Positions 23,835-35,254 are shown, counted from the first letter of the stretch. The stretch is DNA of 64,000 nt from Fennellomyces sp. T-0311 (GCA_025266875.1 JALLLT010000005.1:1302001-1366000), one strand, 5' to 3'. Made by a program: numbers and translations. The notes: generated by a model not told the origin, from the letters alone.

Positions 23835-25511
23835 ATGGCACCACTGTTCCTTGAATCAGGTTAGTTTCTTTTTGGCTTTCTGCTTATTCGATCCACAATT
23901 TATTAACGAGGTTTTACAGAAACCAACGCATCGAAAGAATTCTGCACGTATTTACAAAATACAGCACCATGTGAATGGAACACACTTACTCTGTTGGAAG
24001 AGTTATGGACAAAGTTTGAAATCTATGAGGACGATGTGGATTTCTTCAAGCGCCTATACAAACAGGAGCTTCAGAAGTGTATTGACGCTAAGGAAGACCA
24101 TGTCCGCTCTGAACGTGCGAAAGAAATATTGAATAGCCTTGAATGTGTGTGTCGATCGCAAATGTTCCAGAAAATTATGCGAACTGGAAAACGAACTTTG
24201 AAACGGACGGTATCAAACATCGGTAACGTCCAGGAAGTCGCCACCACCAACGAGATCAAAGGGGCCCACCATGCCAGTTGTTCCAGACAAAAGCAAAAGA
24301 ATAAAAAAAATACCAAACACACAGCTAGCAACTGCAATCTGGATCGCGCATTTAAAGCAGTAGCATACAAAAGAGCCGGAAACAGGACAAGGTATAGTGA
24401 GGTTTTGTGCGCGACAGTAAAGTGTGGCAATTGATGGCTGTGTAGTGTCGAACTGTATGTAAAACCGCCGAAATCGACCGATCACCAGCATTGGGAAGTG
24501 GTACAAGGATATATCAAGAGCGCCAAGTTGCCTATTTGGATACCTGTAGAAGGATACACTGTTATAAGAGATATTAAAACATGCGTCACAGTACAAATGC
24601 TGCAGACTTATCTTTATGATACCCTCTTTACCAGTGGTAAAAAGGCAGACTGTGTATGCTATATACGCAGTGCGATTGACAATATGTATGTGAAAAGCTC
24701 TTGACTAAATAATGTGTTAACATACTCTATAGGCTGCAACTTTACTACACCGGAAAACTCGACGACGGCAAGTGGTTGGAAGACTGGTTACGAATCCATG
24801 TATTGGGGAAGATGTACGACGGAATATTCCTCTATAACAAAGATAATCAAATTGTCAGGTATGTCATGAACAAATTCGGATGCAAGCATATACTTAACGG
24901 AAGTATAGATCCGAAGGCAAGTTACAATTACACCGTAATCTTTCGCGCGAATACAGCCGAGTGGATTTCATATTACGGAGTGACAAACGGGACCTTTTGA
25001 TCGGAGAGGAAAAACCAGCCAGCGCATCACATAATAGCGTGATGCTCGATCGACAAAAATGCCAAAAGCTACGAGAGATGTGCTTGCAGGCTGATGCCCA
25101 AGAGATCCCAGAAGAGTTTCATGCGCACCTGGAAACTTTGAGCGTCACGTGGCACGGACTTGAAGGCACCGTGTATGGCTCAAGGCTCGTATACTATACC
25201 GGCAAGAAGGACAAGCGCAATCCCCTGATAATCCATTATCACCACGATTCGTTGCATATTCCAAGCTTCACTGACACCAATAATATTGGTCACCAGTTTA
25301 GTACATATTTCGATGCCATGTTGCGCCTTCAGGTAGCGTTTGCTTTTATTTTAAAGATTATCATCACTGATTCATCGATTTTCAGATACTCGTGGAACAT
25401 AATGCTTCGAAGTTCGACGCGATAAAAGCCGGCGTAAAGGAGGGCGAATCCCATGAGGATATACAAACAAAGCTAAAAAAGATGGACGATGCATTGTCAA
25501 AGCCCAAATAA
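23835..25511 (+). pseudogene. PD-(D/E)XK-like protein gene, family C copy 2
   Basis: Exon 1 is 23835-23859 (MAPLFLES). A clean intron to 23919 joins ETNASKEFCTYLQNTAPCEW and an acidic coiled region (EELWTKFEIYEDDVDFFKRL), followed by a basic linker. Later exons give KWLEDWLRIHVLGKMYDG, then (after GTATGT...GTATAG) REYSRVDFILRSDKRD, LIGEEKPASAS and GSRLVYYTGK. A final intron leads to ILVEHNASKFDAIKAG and a stop at 25511. The D...ExK pattern suggests a nuclease-like fold (inference). The exon equivalent to 9960-9645 of copy 1 contains stops here, so at least that part is damaged unless the splicing differs. It converges with the MULE fragment at 25620. Confidence 0.55.
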
Positions 25512-25619
25512 AATACATATTTTTTGTAAAGACCGTGTTCCCTTGGAATCGTCCTATTTACCACTGGGCCAATCGGAATACAATCGATCATCACTGTTTT
25601 TGGTGTAAAATGTAATATA

Positions 25620-26425
25620 TCACGGATTCATCGAAGCCATAGCTGCAGGCTTTCGCTGTCTTCTTTGTCTGTGATTATGAAAGCAGGCGGATACCGGTGA
25701 CCAGTAACAGCATTATTGGCAACAATCGAGAAAAGATACCCGTCATCCGGGCAATTGATGATTGATTTACAGGTCTTGTGCGTGGCATCAATGTATATCT
25801 CATTTGATTCTTGAAGTAACTAAAAAACGTAAGTTTGACGAGATACACTCTACAATCGACTTACCTTCGCTTGGAGTGGCGGTATCCATGATAGAACAAA
25901 TGTAGAGTCCATGACATGATACAACGTTTGATACCCTTGTTCGTCCAATTCAAGAAACCAGCTGATTACGCTATCTTTATCGATTGGGTGCCTTCTTGCA
26001 AACTTTGACTGCATGTTGACAATGATATGATTGACATGATGCCTTGATACGTAAAGCTTCTGGCAAAGAACCTGCACCATCTTCAAGCTACGCGCATATT
26101 TTAGCGTTATATAAGGATGTTATACTACACTTACTGCTTGAAGTTCCTCCTCTGTCAATCGCAAATGTTCTTGAATTTTTTCCCAGTCCAGATGGTTGTC
26201 AACATGATTTTAAATCCATTGAAGCGTTGTATGAGGAAGTTTAGAACGGACAGCATCGCTGATTTCGGTAGGATCATGGTTTTCATGTTTCCAGTGGTAT
26301 TCTACTTTGACCGTGCCATCCAGCAGGTATTTGACAAGATATTTAGCAGGGTAATTGACTTTGATGGTATTCTTTGAGTTCGCGGCTTTCGTACGGTCCA
26401 TTTGCATTGCGGGGGGGGGGAGCAC
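25620..26425 (-). pseudogene. MULE-type transposase, family C copy 2
   Basis: The minus strand reads KVEYHWKHENHDPTEISDAV, then VLCQKLYVSRHHVNHIIVNM, FARRHPIDKDSVISWFLELD, EIYIDATHKTCKSI and GYLFSIVANNAVTGHRYP. This is the N-terminal helical region and first DDE strand of a MULE transposase. Copy 2 has a TAA within TLQWI-x-NHV where copy 1 has Gln, while copy 1 has a different stop; each is separately dead. It begins just after a run of C residues (G10 on the plus strand at about 26410). A 128-codon minus frame at 26838-26455 may be its 5' exon. Confidence 0.6.
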
Positions 26426-26454
26426 CTCTTGTATGGTCGTAAATATATGTAATA

Positions 26455-26838
26455 CTACTGAGGAGGGACTGAGTCAGCCAGATCCACTGGTATCAGGAGT
26501 CTGGCATACATCTGAAGCCTTGGGAGGCTTATACTTGCGATTGATGATGAAGGTGCCGTGTTGGTTGGGTTCTCCTTAACCCAAGTATTAAACAAGCCAA
26601 TGATTTGGAACTCTTTTTTAAATACAAGGGAAGGGTAGTTTGGATGGACACGGACGACGTTCCGAAAGTCTTCAGCACATGTGAAAGGCTCTGTAGCTAC
26701 AGATGTGACTCGAAGGAGCTCTGACGTAATTTTGATGTTGAATAACCGCCTCGCAACTCCACCGCGTTGTTCAAGTCTATCCTGAGGTTCTTGTGTCAAT
26801 TCCTGCAAGGCTTCATAAACAGGGATGTGTAGAGCCAT
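26455..26838 (-). CDS. Unrecognised frame, possible 5' exon of the transposase
   Basis: This 128-codon frame starts MALHIPVYEALQELTQEPQD and contains RLFNIKITSELLRVTS, FRNVVRVHPNYPSLVFKKEF and a hydrophobic C-terminal stretch. It is not a known domain to me. Its first 20 or so codons lie inside the first unit of the 277-bp tandem array, and each further unit carries the same ATG and leader. It precedes the MULE frame on the same strand, with an intron-like gap. Confidence 0.35.
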   Translation of the reverse strand: MALHIPVYEALQELTQEPQDRLEQRGGVARRLFNIKITSELLRVTSVATEPFTCAEDFRNVVRVHPNYPSLVFKKEFQIIGLFNTWVKENPTNTAPSSSIASISLPRLQMYARLLIPVDLADSVPPQ

Positions 26839-28300
26839 ACTTGGTGTCCGTCCTGGAGCTTTGGGTCGTTGAGCGGAACCTTAGTAGCAAGGATACAAGA
26901 CCTATGCATCTCTACTCTACAAGCCATTGTTTCTTTTTACAATTGTTGCCTTGGTGAGTCAATTCTCTCTAATGCCAATAATCATTAACCATCTCAAAGA
27001 TAGGACAAGGAGCCGCAAAACCGTTATACTCTTTTGTGGACAAGATGTACAGGTCCATCCTGGGGTTTTTGTGTCAATTCCTGCAAGGCTTCATAAACAG
27101 GGATGTGTAGAGCCATACTTGGTGTCCGTCCTGGAGCTTTGGGTCGTTGAGCGGAACCTTAGTAGCAAGGATACAAGACCTATGCATCTCTACTCTACAA
27201 GCCATTGTTTCTTTTTACAATTGCTGCCTTGGTGAGTCAATTCTCTCTAAAGTCAATATTTATTAACCATCTCAGAGATAGGACAAGGAACTACAAAGCT
27301 GCTATACTCTTTTTGTGGACGAGTTGTACAGTTCTATCCTGAGGTTCTTGTGTCAATTGCTGTAAGGCTACAAGAACAGGATGTGTAGAGCCATGCTTGG
27401 TGTCCGTCCTTAGCTTTGAGTTGTTGAGCAGAACCTTAGTAGCAAGGATACAAGACCTATGTATCTCTACTCTACAAGTCGTTGTTTTTTTTACAATTGC
27501 TGCCTTGGTGAGTCAATTCTCTCTAAAGTCAATGTTTATTAACCATCTCAGAGATAGGACAAGGAACTACAAAGCCGCTATACTCTTTTTGTGGACGAGA
27601 TGTACAGTTCTATCCTGAGGTTCTTGTGTCAATTGCTGTAAGGCTACAAGAACAGGATGTGTAGAGCCATACTTGGTGTCCGTCCTTAGCTTTGAGTTGT
27701 TGAGCAGAACCTTAGTAGCAAGGATACAAGACCTATGTATCTCTACTCTACAAGTCGTTGTTTTTTTTTACAATTGCTGCCTTGGTGAGTCAATTCTCTC
27801 TAAAGTCAATGTTTATTAACCATCTCAGAGATAGGACAAGGAACTACAAAGCCGCTATACTCTTTTTGTGGACGAGATGTACAGTTCTATCCTGAGGTTC
27901 TTGTGTCAATTGCTGTAAGGCTACAAGAACAGGATGTGTAGAGCCATATTTGGTGTCCGTCCTTAGCTTTGAGTTGTTGAGCAGAACCTTAGTAGCAAGG
28001 ATACAAGACCTATGCATCTCTACTCTACAAGCCGTTGTTTTTTTTACAATTGCTGCCTTGGTGAGTCAATTCTCTCTAAAGTCAATGTTTATTAACCATC
28101 TCAGAGATAGGACAAGGAACTACAAAGCCGCTATACTCTTTTTGTGGACGAGATGTACAGTTCTATCCTGAGGTTCTTGTGTCAATTGCTGTAAGGCTAC
28201 AAGAACAGGATGTGTAGAGCCATGCTTGGTGTCCGTCCTTAGCTTTGAGTTGTTGAGCAGAACCTTAGTAGCAAGGATACAAGATCTATGCAACTCTACA
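26772..28300. repeat. Tandem array, about 5.5 units of 276-278 bp
   Basis: The landmark TTGGTGTCCGTCCT occurs at 26841, 27119, 27397, 27673, 27950 and 28226, giving periods of 278, 278, 276, 277 and 276 bp. The units are highly similar; the first two share ACAGGGATGTGTAG while later ones read AGGATGTGTAG. On the minus strand each unit carries the start codon and leader of the frame at 26838. The array therefore looks like an amplified 5' region. Confidence 0.9.
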
Positions 28301-28311
28301 CTGTAGATATA

Positions 28312-28707
28312 CTACAAGCCCATGTCGTAGGTGGGGACGCTCACGACTTTCTGAGAAAGAGTGTTGACGATGAGCGGTTGCACGCCAGGTAAGGATAAAA
28401 GGGGCGCACAGAAGACACCTGGTTGCCGGTAATATTCTTGAACTAGCTGTATTTCTAGTTCATTGCGACCAAGCTTCGTCTGGCGTATCCTCCTGTTCCG
28501 GCTACTGGTAAACGCAGGCGTGCTCGCAGAGACATCCGCAACATAACCTAACTTATTCCTGTCACGTTGCGGTATGGAATGGGGTATTAAGTTTACTTCG
28601 AGTGCTGTGTCGAATTTCGTCCAACAACCATCATTGCCATCGACGCGTTCCGCATCTTCGTCTGTCTTCAGGTTCGCCGTCGCCGCGTTCCCAGCGTTCT
28701 CGAACAC
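28312..28707 (-). CDS. Unrecognised frame, probably an exon of a decayed gene
   Basis: The 131-codon minus frame has protein-like composition (TALEVNLIPHSIPQRDRNKL, QTKLGRNELEIQLVQEYYRQ, PGVQPLIVNTLS) and ends at the edge of the tandem array. No family is recognised. On the plus strand at 28780-28870 a short Cys-rich piece (YKCAGCAFSNNVRKH) looks like a degenerate zinc finger. Confidence 0.3.
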   Translation of the reverse strand: MFENAGNAATANLKTDEDAERVDGNDGCWTKFDTALEVNLIPHSIPQRDRNKLGYVADVSASTPAFTSSRNRRIRQTKLGRNELEIQLVQEYYRQPGVFCAPLLSLPGVQPLIVNTLSQKVVSVPTYDMGL

Positions 28708-29231
28708 AGCAAGAAGGATACGGTAAGCCGCTATAGCGTCGCATTAATAATTTACTAGCTTGCTAACGATAGATTGATAGTCGTCTGGCAGACGGAAGTT
28801 ACAAGTGTGCTGGTTGCGCGTTTTCCAACAACGTACGGAAGCATCCCGAGCGGTCCAAATGCGGACTCCAGATACCTTTCAAGACTGGACGTGTTGGTGC
28901 GCCTCGTGGCTCCCATCCACCCCTTCCCCCGCCTACAACGTCTCCCTCCCTGTAAACGTCTTTTTACGGATTGAGAGCAACGAATTTTTTCCATAATGAC
29001 TCATAATACTCAAACTCTCAAACCATCTCTTAAACAATACAGACGTTCTTCTAACTCGTTCTATCCTACTTCACGTGGGTAGATGGTGGCCATCTAGATA
29101 CTTTTTTCATGCCTGCAGAAATGGAGTATTCTTGATAGGAGTCTTGTCGAAATGCTGGCAAGGGCTTTTGTCAGCTCTCATTGCTGCCTCAATTATGACG
29201 CTTTATCTTTGAACCTTAAGTTTGCTGTACG

Positions 29232-29457
29232 GAATGCCCAGAAATGTGACATCTAATTTGTAGCCATGCCATAGTTCCCGCAGCCTTGCCTCCTTTTGGC
29301 GACGTTCTTTGTCCACACGATTGTCACGATCGTCACTTTTATGCTTCTCACGATGAGGTCGGTGCTTGGAGGAGAGGGTGGCAGCGTACTTTCTAGCCTT
29401 TGGTGTCCGTGAAATGGTGCTCGATATCTTTGGCTCATCCTTGGAGGCGATCTATCC
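29232..29457 (-). other. Exon-like basic segment
   Basis: After a TCGGATAG acceptor, the minus strand reads a highly basic stretch (HRPHREKHKSDDRDNRVDKE) followed by ARLRELWHGYKLDVTFLGIP and a stop at about 29232. It is charged, coiled-coil-like and unrecognised. No start or upstream exon could be found. Confidence 0.25.
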
Positions 29458-29797
29458 GATCACATTGAATATCCGGTTGATCGGTACAAGAGTTGATGTA
29501 GCCGCGGTGACAATACCGAGACCCGTGTCAGATTAGGAAATTCCAAGGAAGCCGAAAACGTGGTGGTCGATCGTTTCGTGACTCGGCATAGCGCGATCAA
29601 TCCGTTTTGTCAAAGGAAAGGCAAACGGAAAGGCATGTTTGCGTGAGGAAAAAGCACGATGCCAAGGGAAGGGTTACGCGATCAATCGTTGTTTATTTTC
29701 GTGTAGTGCGTTATATATAAATACATAAAGATCAAAAAACGCCACAGAAGTACTATATTCATCATATCTCTTGAACCTCTTGCTTACCTGTTATCCA

Positions 29798-30490
29798 ATG
29801 TCCTCCCACCGATTATTTCTCTGCTTTTGTACGGATTGCCTCCAGTTCAACAGTCATGGTGTGTTTGTGGCGGGACAGACATATAAGGCGCATCGCAATC
29901 GCGGAGCAGTCGAGCAGTTATGGCAATTCATGGTAAGTCCAAAATTGAGCGATGTTATGCACGAACTGACAAAATTGATCCATAGCTGGGCGTGTCGCTT
30001 CGATGGATGCCGTTGTGACTGAGAATCCTGCTGATGTCGAGCCGATGGAAACTGATGGCGAGGGTAGTGACAATGGTGTGTATGTCGCGTTTACCATGGA
30101 ACCATGTGGCGATAGCTCAAGAATGAGCACAATGGACGATTTCCCAAAGATCCGCACTCTTCGTTGCTCGCGCTCAACGTCGCCTGGTTCGCTCTCTTTG
30201 ACAGTGGTTATTCATGTGGCGAGATATTTCTCATTGCCAACGGCCTACCTCGTACTGAACGCCACAGTATTGAGAATGTCACGCTTGTCGGTGTCATACC
30301 TGGACTACGTAAGCCAAGCACCTACCAGTTGAACCACTGCTTGGAGCCGCTGGTGAATGACCTTCTTCCATTCTATCGAGGCGTCTCGATGACGACTTTC
30401 GGAACACGTGATGGAACCCAAGGGGCGCGGCCCGCTCTTCTCAATGTTACGTGTGATTTGCATCTGATATTCTTGCTTGCTACAAGGTCA
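29798..30490 (+). pseudogene. Plavaka/Tnp2-type transposase, 5' fragment
   Basis: The ATG at 29798 opens LFLCFCTDCLQFNSHGVFVA, the Cys-rich N-terminal motif typical of fungal Plavaka (CACTA-related) transposases. Further on are an acidic region, then IENVTLVGVIPGLRKPSTYQ, LEPLVNDLLPFYRGV and ALLNVTCDL, the conserved Tnp2 core block. Frame changes near 29930 and 30165 break it. The sequence stops matching where the inverted-repeat arm begins (about 30500), so the element was truncated there. A TATA-like TATATAAATA is at about 29713. Confidence 0.65.
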
Positions 30491-30516
30491 GTGGATTTAC
30501 ATCTCACTCAGGTACA

Positions 30517-33500
30517 TGTGCATGCGCAACCTTATTCTCTTGAGAATCACCTGTTTGCTGGAGCACGTAAAAACTATAAAGTGCTGCGGCAGGCCTAGGA
30601 CTTCACGACAGCTCAATCCATTCTGCTCCGTGTAACCATTCCATGGCGAGCATCTGTCGATTAATGGTCTTGCGGTTCATCGAATTTTCTTCGATAAAGT
30701 CGATACGTGCAACGGCAATGTGAACATGTGCTTTTACGCAAATCCCTGTCGTATTTTCTTTTGTTTGTTTGTAGTTTAACCGTGGTATGTTTGTATAACG
30801 TCGATCACCCACAATAAGAAACTATTTTCGGTTTCCCTGCCTGCATTGGTGCCTTGGTTGCAGCAGATCAAGTATATTTGCTATTGGCAGTATTTCGTGT
30901 ACGAACATTTCGAACGAGACAACGGGGGTAGATACCGTTATTAGCTGAATCACAGAATGCACCGCTAGAGAGAGGTATAGAGCTTCATAAGCAGCTAATA
31001 GTTTCAGTGCAACTAAGCATCTGGATCTGACAACTTGCCATACATCATTGCATAATGTACCTGTCTTGGGCAGTTCAGGATCAATCGGGATCAATGGGTA
31101 GCTTGCGGAGCAGCTCGTGTGCCACAAATTCGGGAGTCTTCGCAATTTTTGTCAGCAATACGTATCACCGAACAACGTGTTACCAACACCCATGAGCCCA
31201 TCTGCCATTGATGACACTTCAATGACTGACTGGGAGCTGATTATGATGCACACCCAGAATCCTTTTGACAGTGGGCAACTACATTCCAGATCTCCATCAT
31301 TCACCACCGCCTTGTTGACGATCTAGCAAAACGAGAGTGGTGTCCCGGCCACACACATTAAACTATACGCAGGAGCTGGGAGACACAGCTACGCTCATAC
31401 AATACGTGTCTCATGATCCAGCAGGATACTTGTCCATACGCCGATGTTTCGGCGACTAAGTGTACCAGACAAGGGCCATTGAATGGTCTACGCAGTGTTA
31501 CTCACACCGGCACTCAATACAATGAATGATCTAATGCTAAGCAGCGCGCGGTAACGCAACGCGCATGAGGGATCGATATCACGGCAAACGTCTTATACGA
31601 CGTCATGGGCGTTATCGCAGAGCAAATACCGGACGAGACGTTGTGTAGCTTATCTTTATGGTCCCCATCGTATCAGTACGTATCCCTGTGGATAATATGG
31701 ATCGTTATGTTTTATAATGGATATTCATTCGTTCGTAAACTTTTATTTCGTGATAAACATAATGGAGCTGGTAAAATAATCGGATGGAAGGATAGCAGCG
31801 AAGGGCAGTACGCATTAGCAAGAACGATACAGATATGTGCGAAGATGCAATGGATGCAGCGATTCTTTTTTTTGTTGTTGTGATGCTTGTCGGCTGGATG
31901 TTGCCGTTTGTCTAGAAAGATGGCTGTACAGAAACAGCTGCTTGGGATGATTGATCTTGTTTTTGTTTGGAGTTTGCCTTGTCTGTTGTTTGAATTGGAT
32001 GTACCCGGACAAGAACTTGTAAAGTTTGGGTTCGCTTGGCTTTGTGCTTGAATATGGACTTGGCTTTGTGCTTGGATGTGGACTTGGATTGGATTTTGAA
32101 TGTTGGATGATGAGATTCCATGATTGTAGTTCCACTCTTTGCTTCAATGTGTTTGCTTTTTTCTTCTTTTTTTTTGCTGCATCCTTGCTCTTCAATCTGC
32201 TGGGTTCATTGCTCGCTTCCTGACCCTTGCTGCTTGCTGTGCATATTGATAGTGCTTGCTCCTGGTTTTGCGATATTAATCTAATGGTCAAATTAGTACA
32301 TCTTGACATAGAAGCCTGTCTAATCCATAGATACCTTGAATGGATTGAACATTGCGCGTATGATGGGCGGTTTGCTTGGTATATTGACTTGTCTGCTGAC
32401 GCCGATGTGTATGGTAGTGCTTAATCCGCCGGTAGAATGCCTAGAATCCGCTTCTTGCTTGCCAGCCTTTGTGCCCCCCTATATTGCGGTAGATGATGGC
32501 TCTGGATAGTCGTGTCAACCATTGAGATCGTTGGATGGCAGGTTCGCCTTGGATTGAGGTGCCATGTTTGCCGAGGTTCACTGGATGTGTGTGTATTCGA
32601 CCGGTGTCCCCCATACACCAAGAATCGAGAAGACTTTTCCTTTTGACATGCAACCGCCGTAAAGATAGTTCTTGCCCATTGAATTGTAGCTTCAGCTTGG
32701 TCGCGTCGGAATCTTGTGTTGCTCCATTCCGTGGATCCTCGTGCTTGAATGCTTCTTGACCCTGCGAATTTGTCTGCGTGTTTTGGCTTCCATTGATTCC
32801 GAGTCAGCAAGTGGACCGTTGTTTGAACTGTAAAGTTCGAGCGAATTGCCATGGTGAAGACGCGCTTCCATGTGTGAGTATTCCGCCAGATATGTGCTCG
32901 ATTGCTTCGTGGTGTCCCCCCTCCTGTGTATGCTTGATGGTCATGTGTCTCCCCGAATGGATAAAGAGACGGTTCGTGTCACTGCGAGTACCGCCTTCTG
33001 CGGTAAAACTACGCCTTGGGGGAAGGCAAAAGCTGCATGGTAATGAATTAGTTTTCGACCAGCGGTGATGCGCAGACAAGTTATACTTACTGGTACCGTG
33101 CTTTACGGTAGGGACTATGGCCAAAAATGGGGCTCTTGAGACTCGCTGATAATAAAAGTACCGTTAGTTTCGAATGCCGGGTGAATAAAAATAAAGATAC
33201 TTACCACCGTAAACGGCTGCTGTTGGATGTGAAGGGCGAGACCCTTGCGGAATATGTACAAGTCAAAAATGGGGGAGATATTTACAAATGGAAGGGCAAT
33301 GGGTATATGAGCGGGTATAATCCAATAATATATATAGTGAGAGAGAGAGAGAGAGAGGGGAGGCGCTGCAAACTGATATGAGGGGAAAATACATAGGGGA
33401 TCTTTTTTCTTGATATTTTTTTTTGTTTTTTTAATATTTTGTCGGGTGTGCTTTTTTTGAGGGGTTTTTTGGGTTTTTTTACTTTTTTTTTCGTTTTGAT

Positions 33501-33905
33501 ATTTTTTATTTGGTTTTATGTTTTGATATTTTTTTGTATTTTTTGTGCACAAGGCTTTTTTAAGAGGTCGGAAGGGTTCACGCTATTCCGCATAACTGAT
33601 ATTAGCATACAGCATAAGCTCTCCGAAGAACCATTTCACTTACCAAAGAGGCGCTTGGTCGCATTGCGTGCCAAAACAAAGCGGCGCCAATTGCCAGCTT
33701 CGGCCTGCGCTCTCCACTCAGGAGCGCGACGGAACCACACTTCAAGGGCGCGTTCTTGCTCCTGTTCCCACTCGTCGAGCTCGGAATCCCACTCCAAAGT
33801 GCAGTTGCCGATGCGGATGCGCGGGAAGACGAGATGAGAAACGACAGACGGAGGAGGAGAAGGAGAAGGAGTGACCTCAGGCGAAGAAGTAGGCGAAGAA
33901 AAAGT
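30517..33905 (-). repeat. Right arm (D2) of the large inverted repeat
   Basis: This is the reverse complement of 13690-18990 minus the 1.43-kb segment and the CT expansion. At the junction equivalent to 15140/16575 (about 32985) the flanks join directly (CTCGCAG to TGACACGAACC on the minus strand). It carries copies of the same small frames (30603-30812, 30822-31145 minus; 31605-31883 plus). Confidence 0.85.
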
Positions 33906-33912
33906 AGGCAAA
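33644..33912 (-). pseudogene. Family A gene copy 3, 5'-truncated
   Basis: The minus strand retains the C-terminal module (RIRIGNCTLEWDSELDEWE, RRAPEWRAQAEAGNWRRFV) and the conserved GGTAAGTGA at its end. The membrane segment and promoter are missing. The break at about 33912 falls in the Ser/Pro repeat and coincides with the end of the inverted-repeat arm, next to family C copy 3. Confidence 0.7.
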
Positions 33913-34039
33913 ATTCGGGTGCACCCTATGAAATTGAGCAAAAGGTCGCCTTCTGTCAGTGTGACGGCAAAATAGTACAGTACACCGAGTTCCTGTTTTC
34001 ATGTGTTTTCGCATTTTCACCTTGAACCTCGAGGCAAAA

Positions 34040-35254
34040 TGTCGATCGCCCTGTCGCGCACCCCGCCGATCTTGATTTCGAAAGAGCACCCGATTCCGAG
34101 ACTGAATCCGTGCAGAAATACATGTCCACATATGTCACCTACTTTCTGAAAAGATTTCAGCTGGATAGCTACGAGGAAACAGTACTGCTTACTATAATTC
34201 TGAAGAAAAGAAGTACATACACGTGACCAATAAAGTCTTCACTAAGTGTGAAAAGACTAAGCAATTACAACTTTGCAGCACTGTACTCTGGCGAAGTAGC
34301 CAGCTCTACGTCACCGGCCATAATGAAGGATGGTATCAGATCCACGTGTACGGTGATGTACTTGACTGCATCTTTTTATCTGATGGACAATATCAAACAA
34401 AACGGTAATAAGCTCTCAATAGCATTACATTAGGAAAAAACTCATCTCATTTTCTGTAATAGAACCGAGTGCCATGCATCTGCCATCAAGTATTTGAAGA
34501 AGATGAGAAAGGTCGGCTCAGCAGAAAAGGAGGTGAAGGTTGACTTGTTGTTATTCAACAACCAGTACGGCGATTTGCTTGCCTGCGAGGACAAGCCAGC
34601 CAGCACGCCTGACCATTCTGTTAAGGTCGATATCAATAAAAGCCAGAAGCTGTCGGAGAAGAGACTGATGCACATACAATCCCTATTGCCGTATATTTAG
34701 TTCTTTAATCTCGAAGATTGAAGTTTTCAGTGCGCAGTTCCATGGATTGGAGCTTACGGTGCATGGTGCTAGGATGACGAAGGACGGCGATTTTGTTCAT
34801 TATAAAAAGTGCAAGGCTGCCGTCCCAGCGAACTCAAATGGTCACTTCTCAGAAACGGCTATTTTTTAGCCACTGTCATTTCACTGCAAGTAAGGAAAGT
34901 TCACGTTCTGCTTTGCAATTTGATACTGACAATCTGTTGTAAATGTGTCGATATTAGAGGAGCATTTTACTTGAGTTGGAGAAGCTGGAAGTAATGTGTG
35001 AAGTGGCATACGCGAATGCCATCCAGTATCTTGAGTCGACTCCAGATGCACAGAAGCTTCAGTACAGAGAAGACACCCCCGACTCCACAGCATCTTCAAG
35101 CAAGAGCACCCATGGAAGCAGTGACGATTGGAGACCAATAGTACGCGAGCAGAGAACCGTTGAAGCTGCAACAAGACGATTGATGGAGATCGGTTTTGGC
35201 GAAGATGTGTTGACAGCTGAAAACTGGGAAGATATTATTTGTGCTAAATCGTAG
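34040..35254 (+). CDS. PD-(D/E)XK-like protein gene, family C copy 3 (divergent)
   Basis: The first visible exon gives ESVQKYMSTYVTYFLKRFQL. Next comes WYQIHVYGDVLDCIFLSDGQ; the intron at 34405-34461 links it in frame to ECHASAIKYLKKMRK, EVKVDLLLFNNQYGD and LLACEDKPAS. This aligns with the DFIL...GEEKPAS block of copies 1 and 2 and keeps the Asp...Glu-x-Lys pattern. After another intron (GTATAT...TTTCAG) comes FHGLELTVHGARMTKDGDF. A possible frame slip at about 34855 precedes ATVISLQ, and the last exon encodes LEKLEVMCEVAYANAIQYLE and an acidic Ser-rich tail ending at 35254. The 5' end and full integrity are uncertain. No transposase lies beside it. Confidence 0.45.

Noticed and set aside
26840..28300. 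Regularly spaced array first considered as a CRISPR-like locus
   Set aside because: The repeats are contiguous 277-bp units without distinct spacers, in a eukaryotic genome. It is an ordinary tandem repeat.
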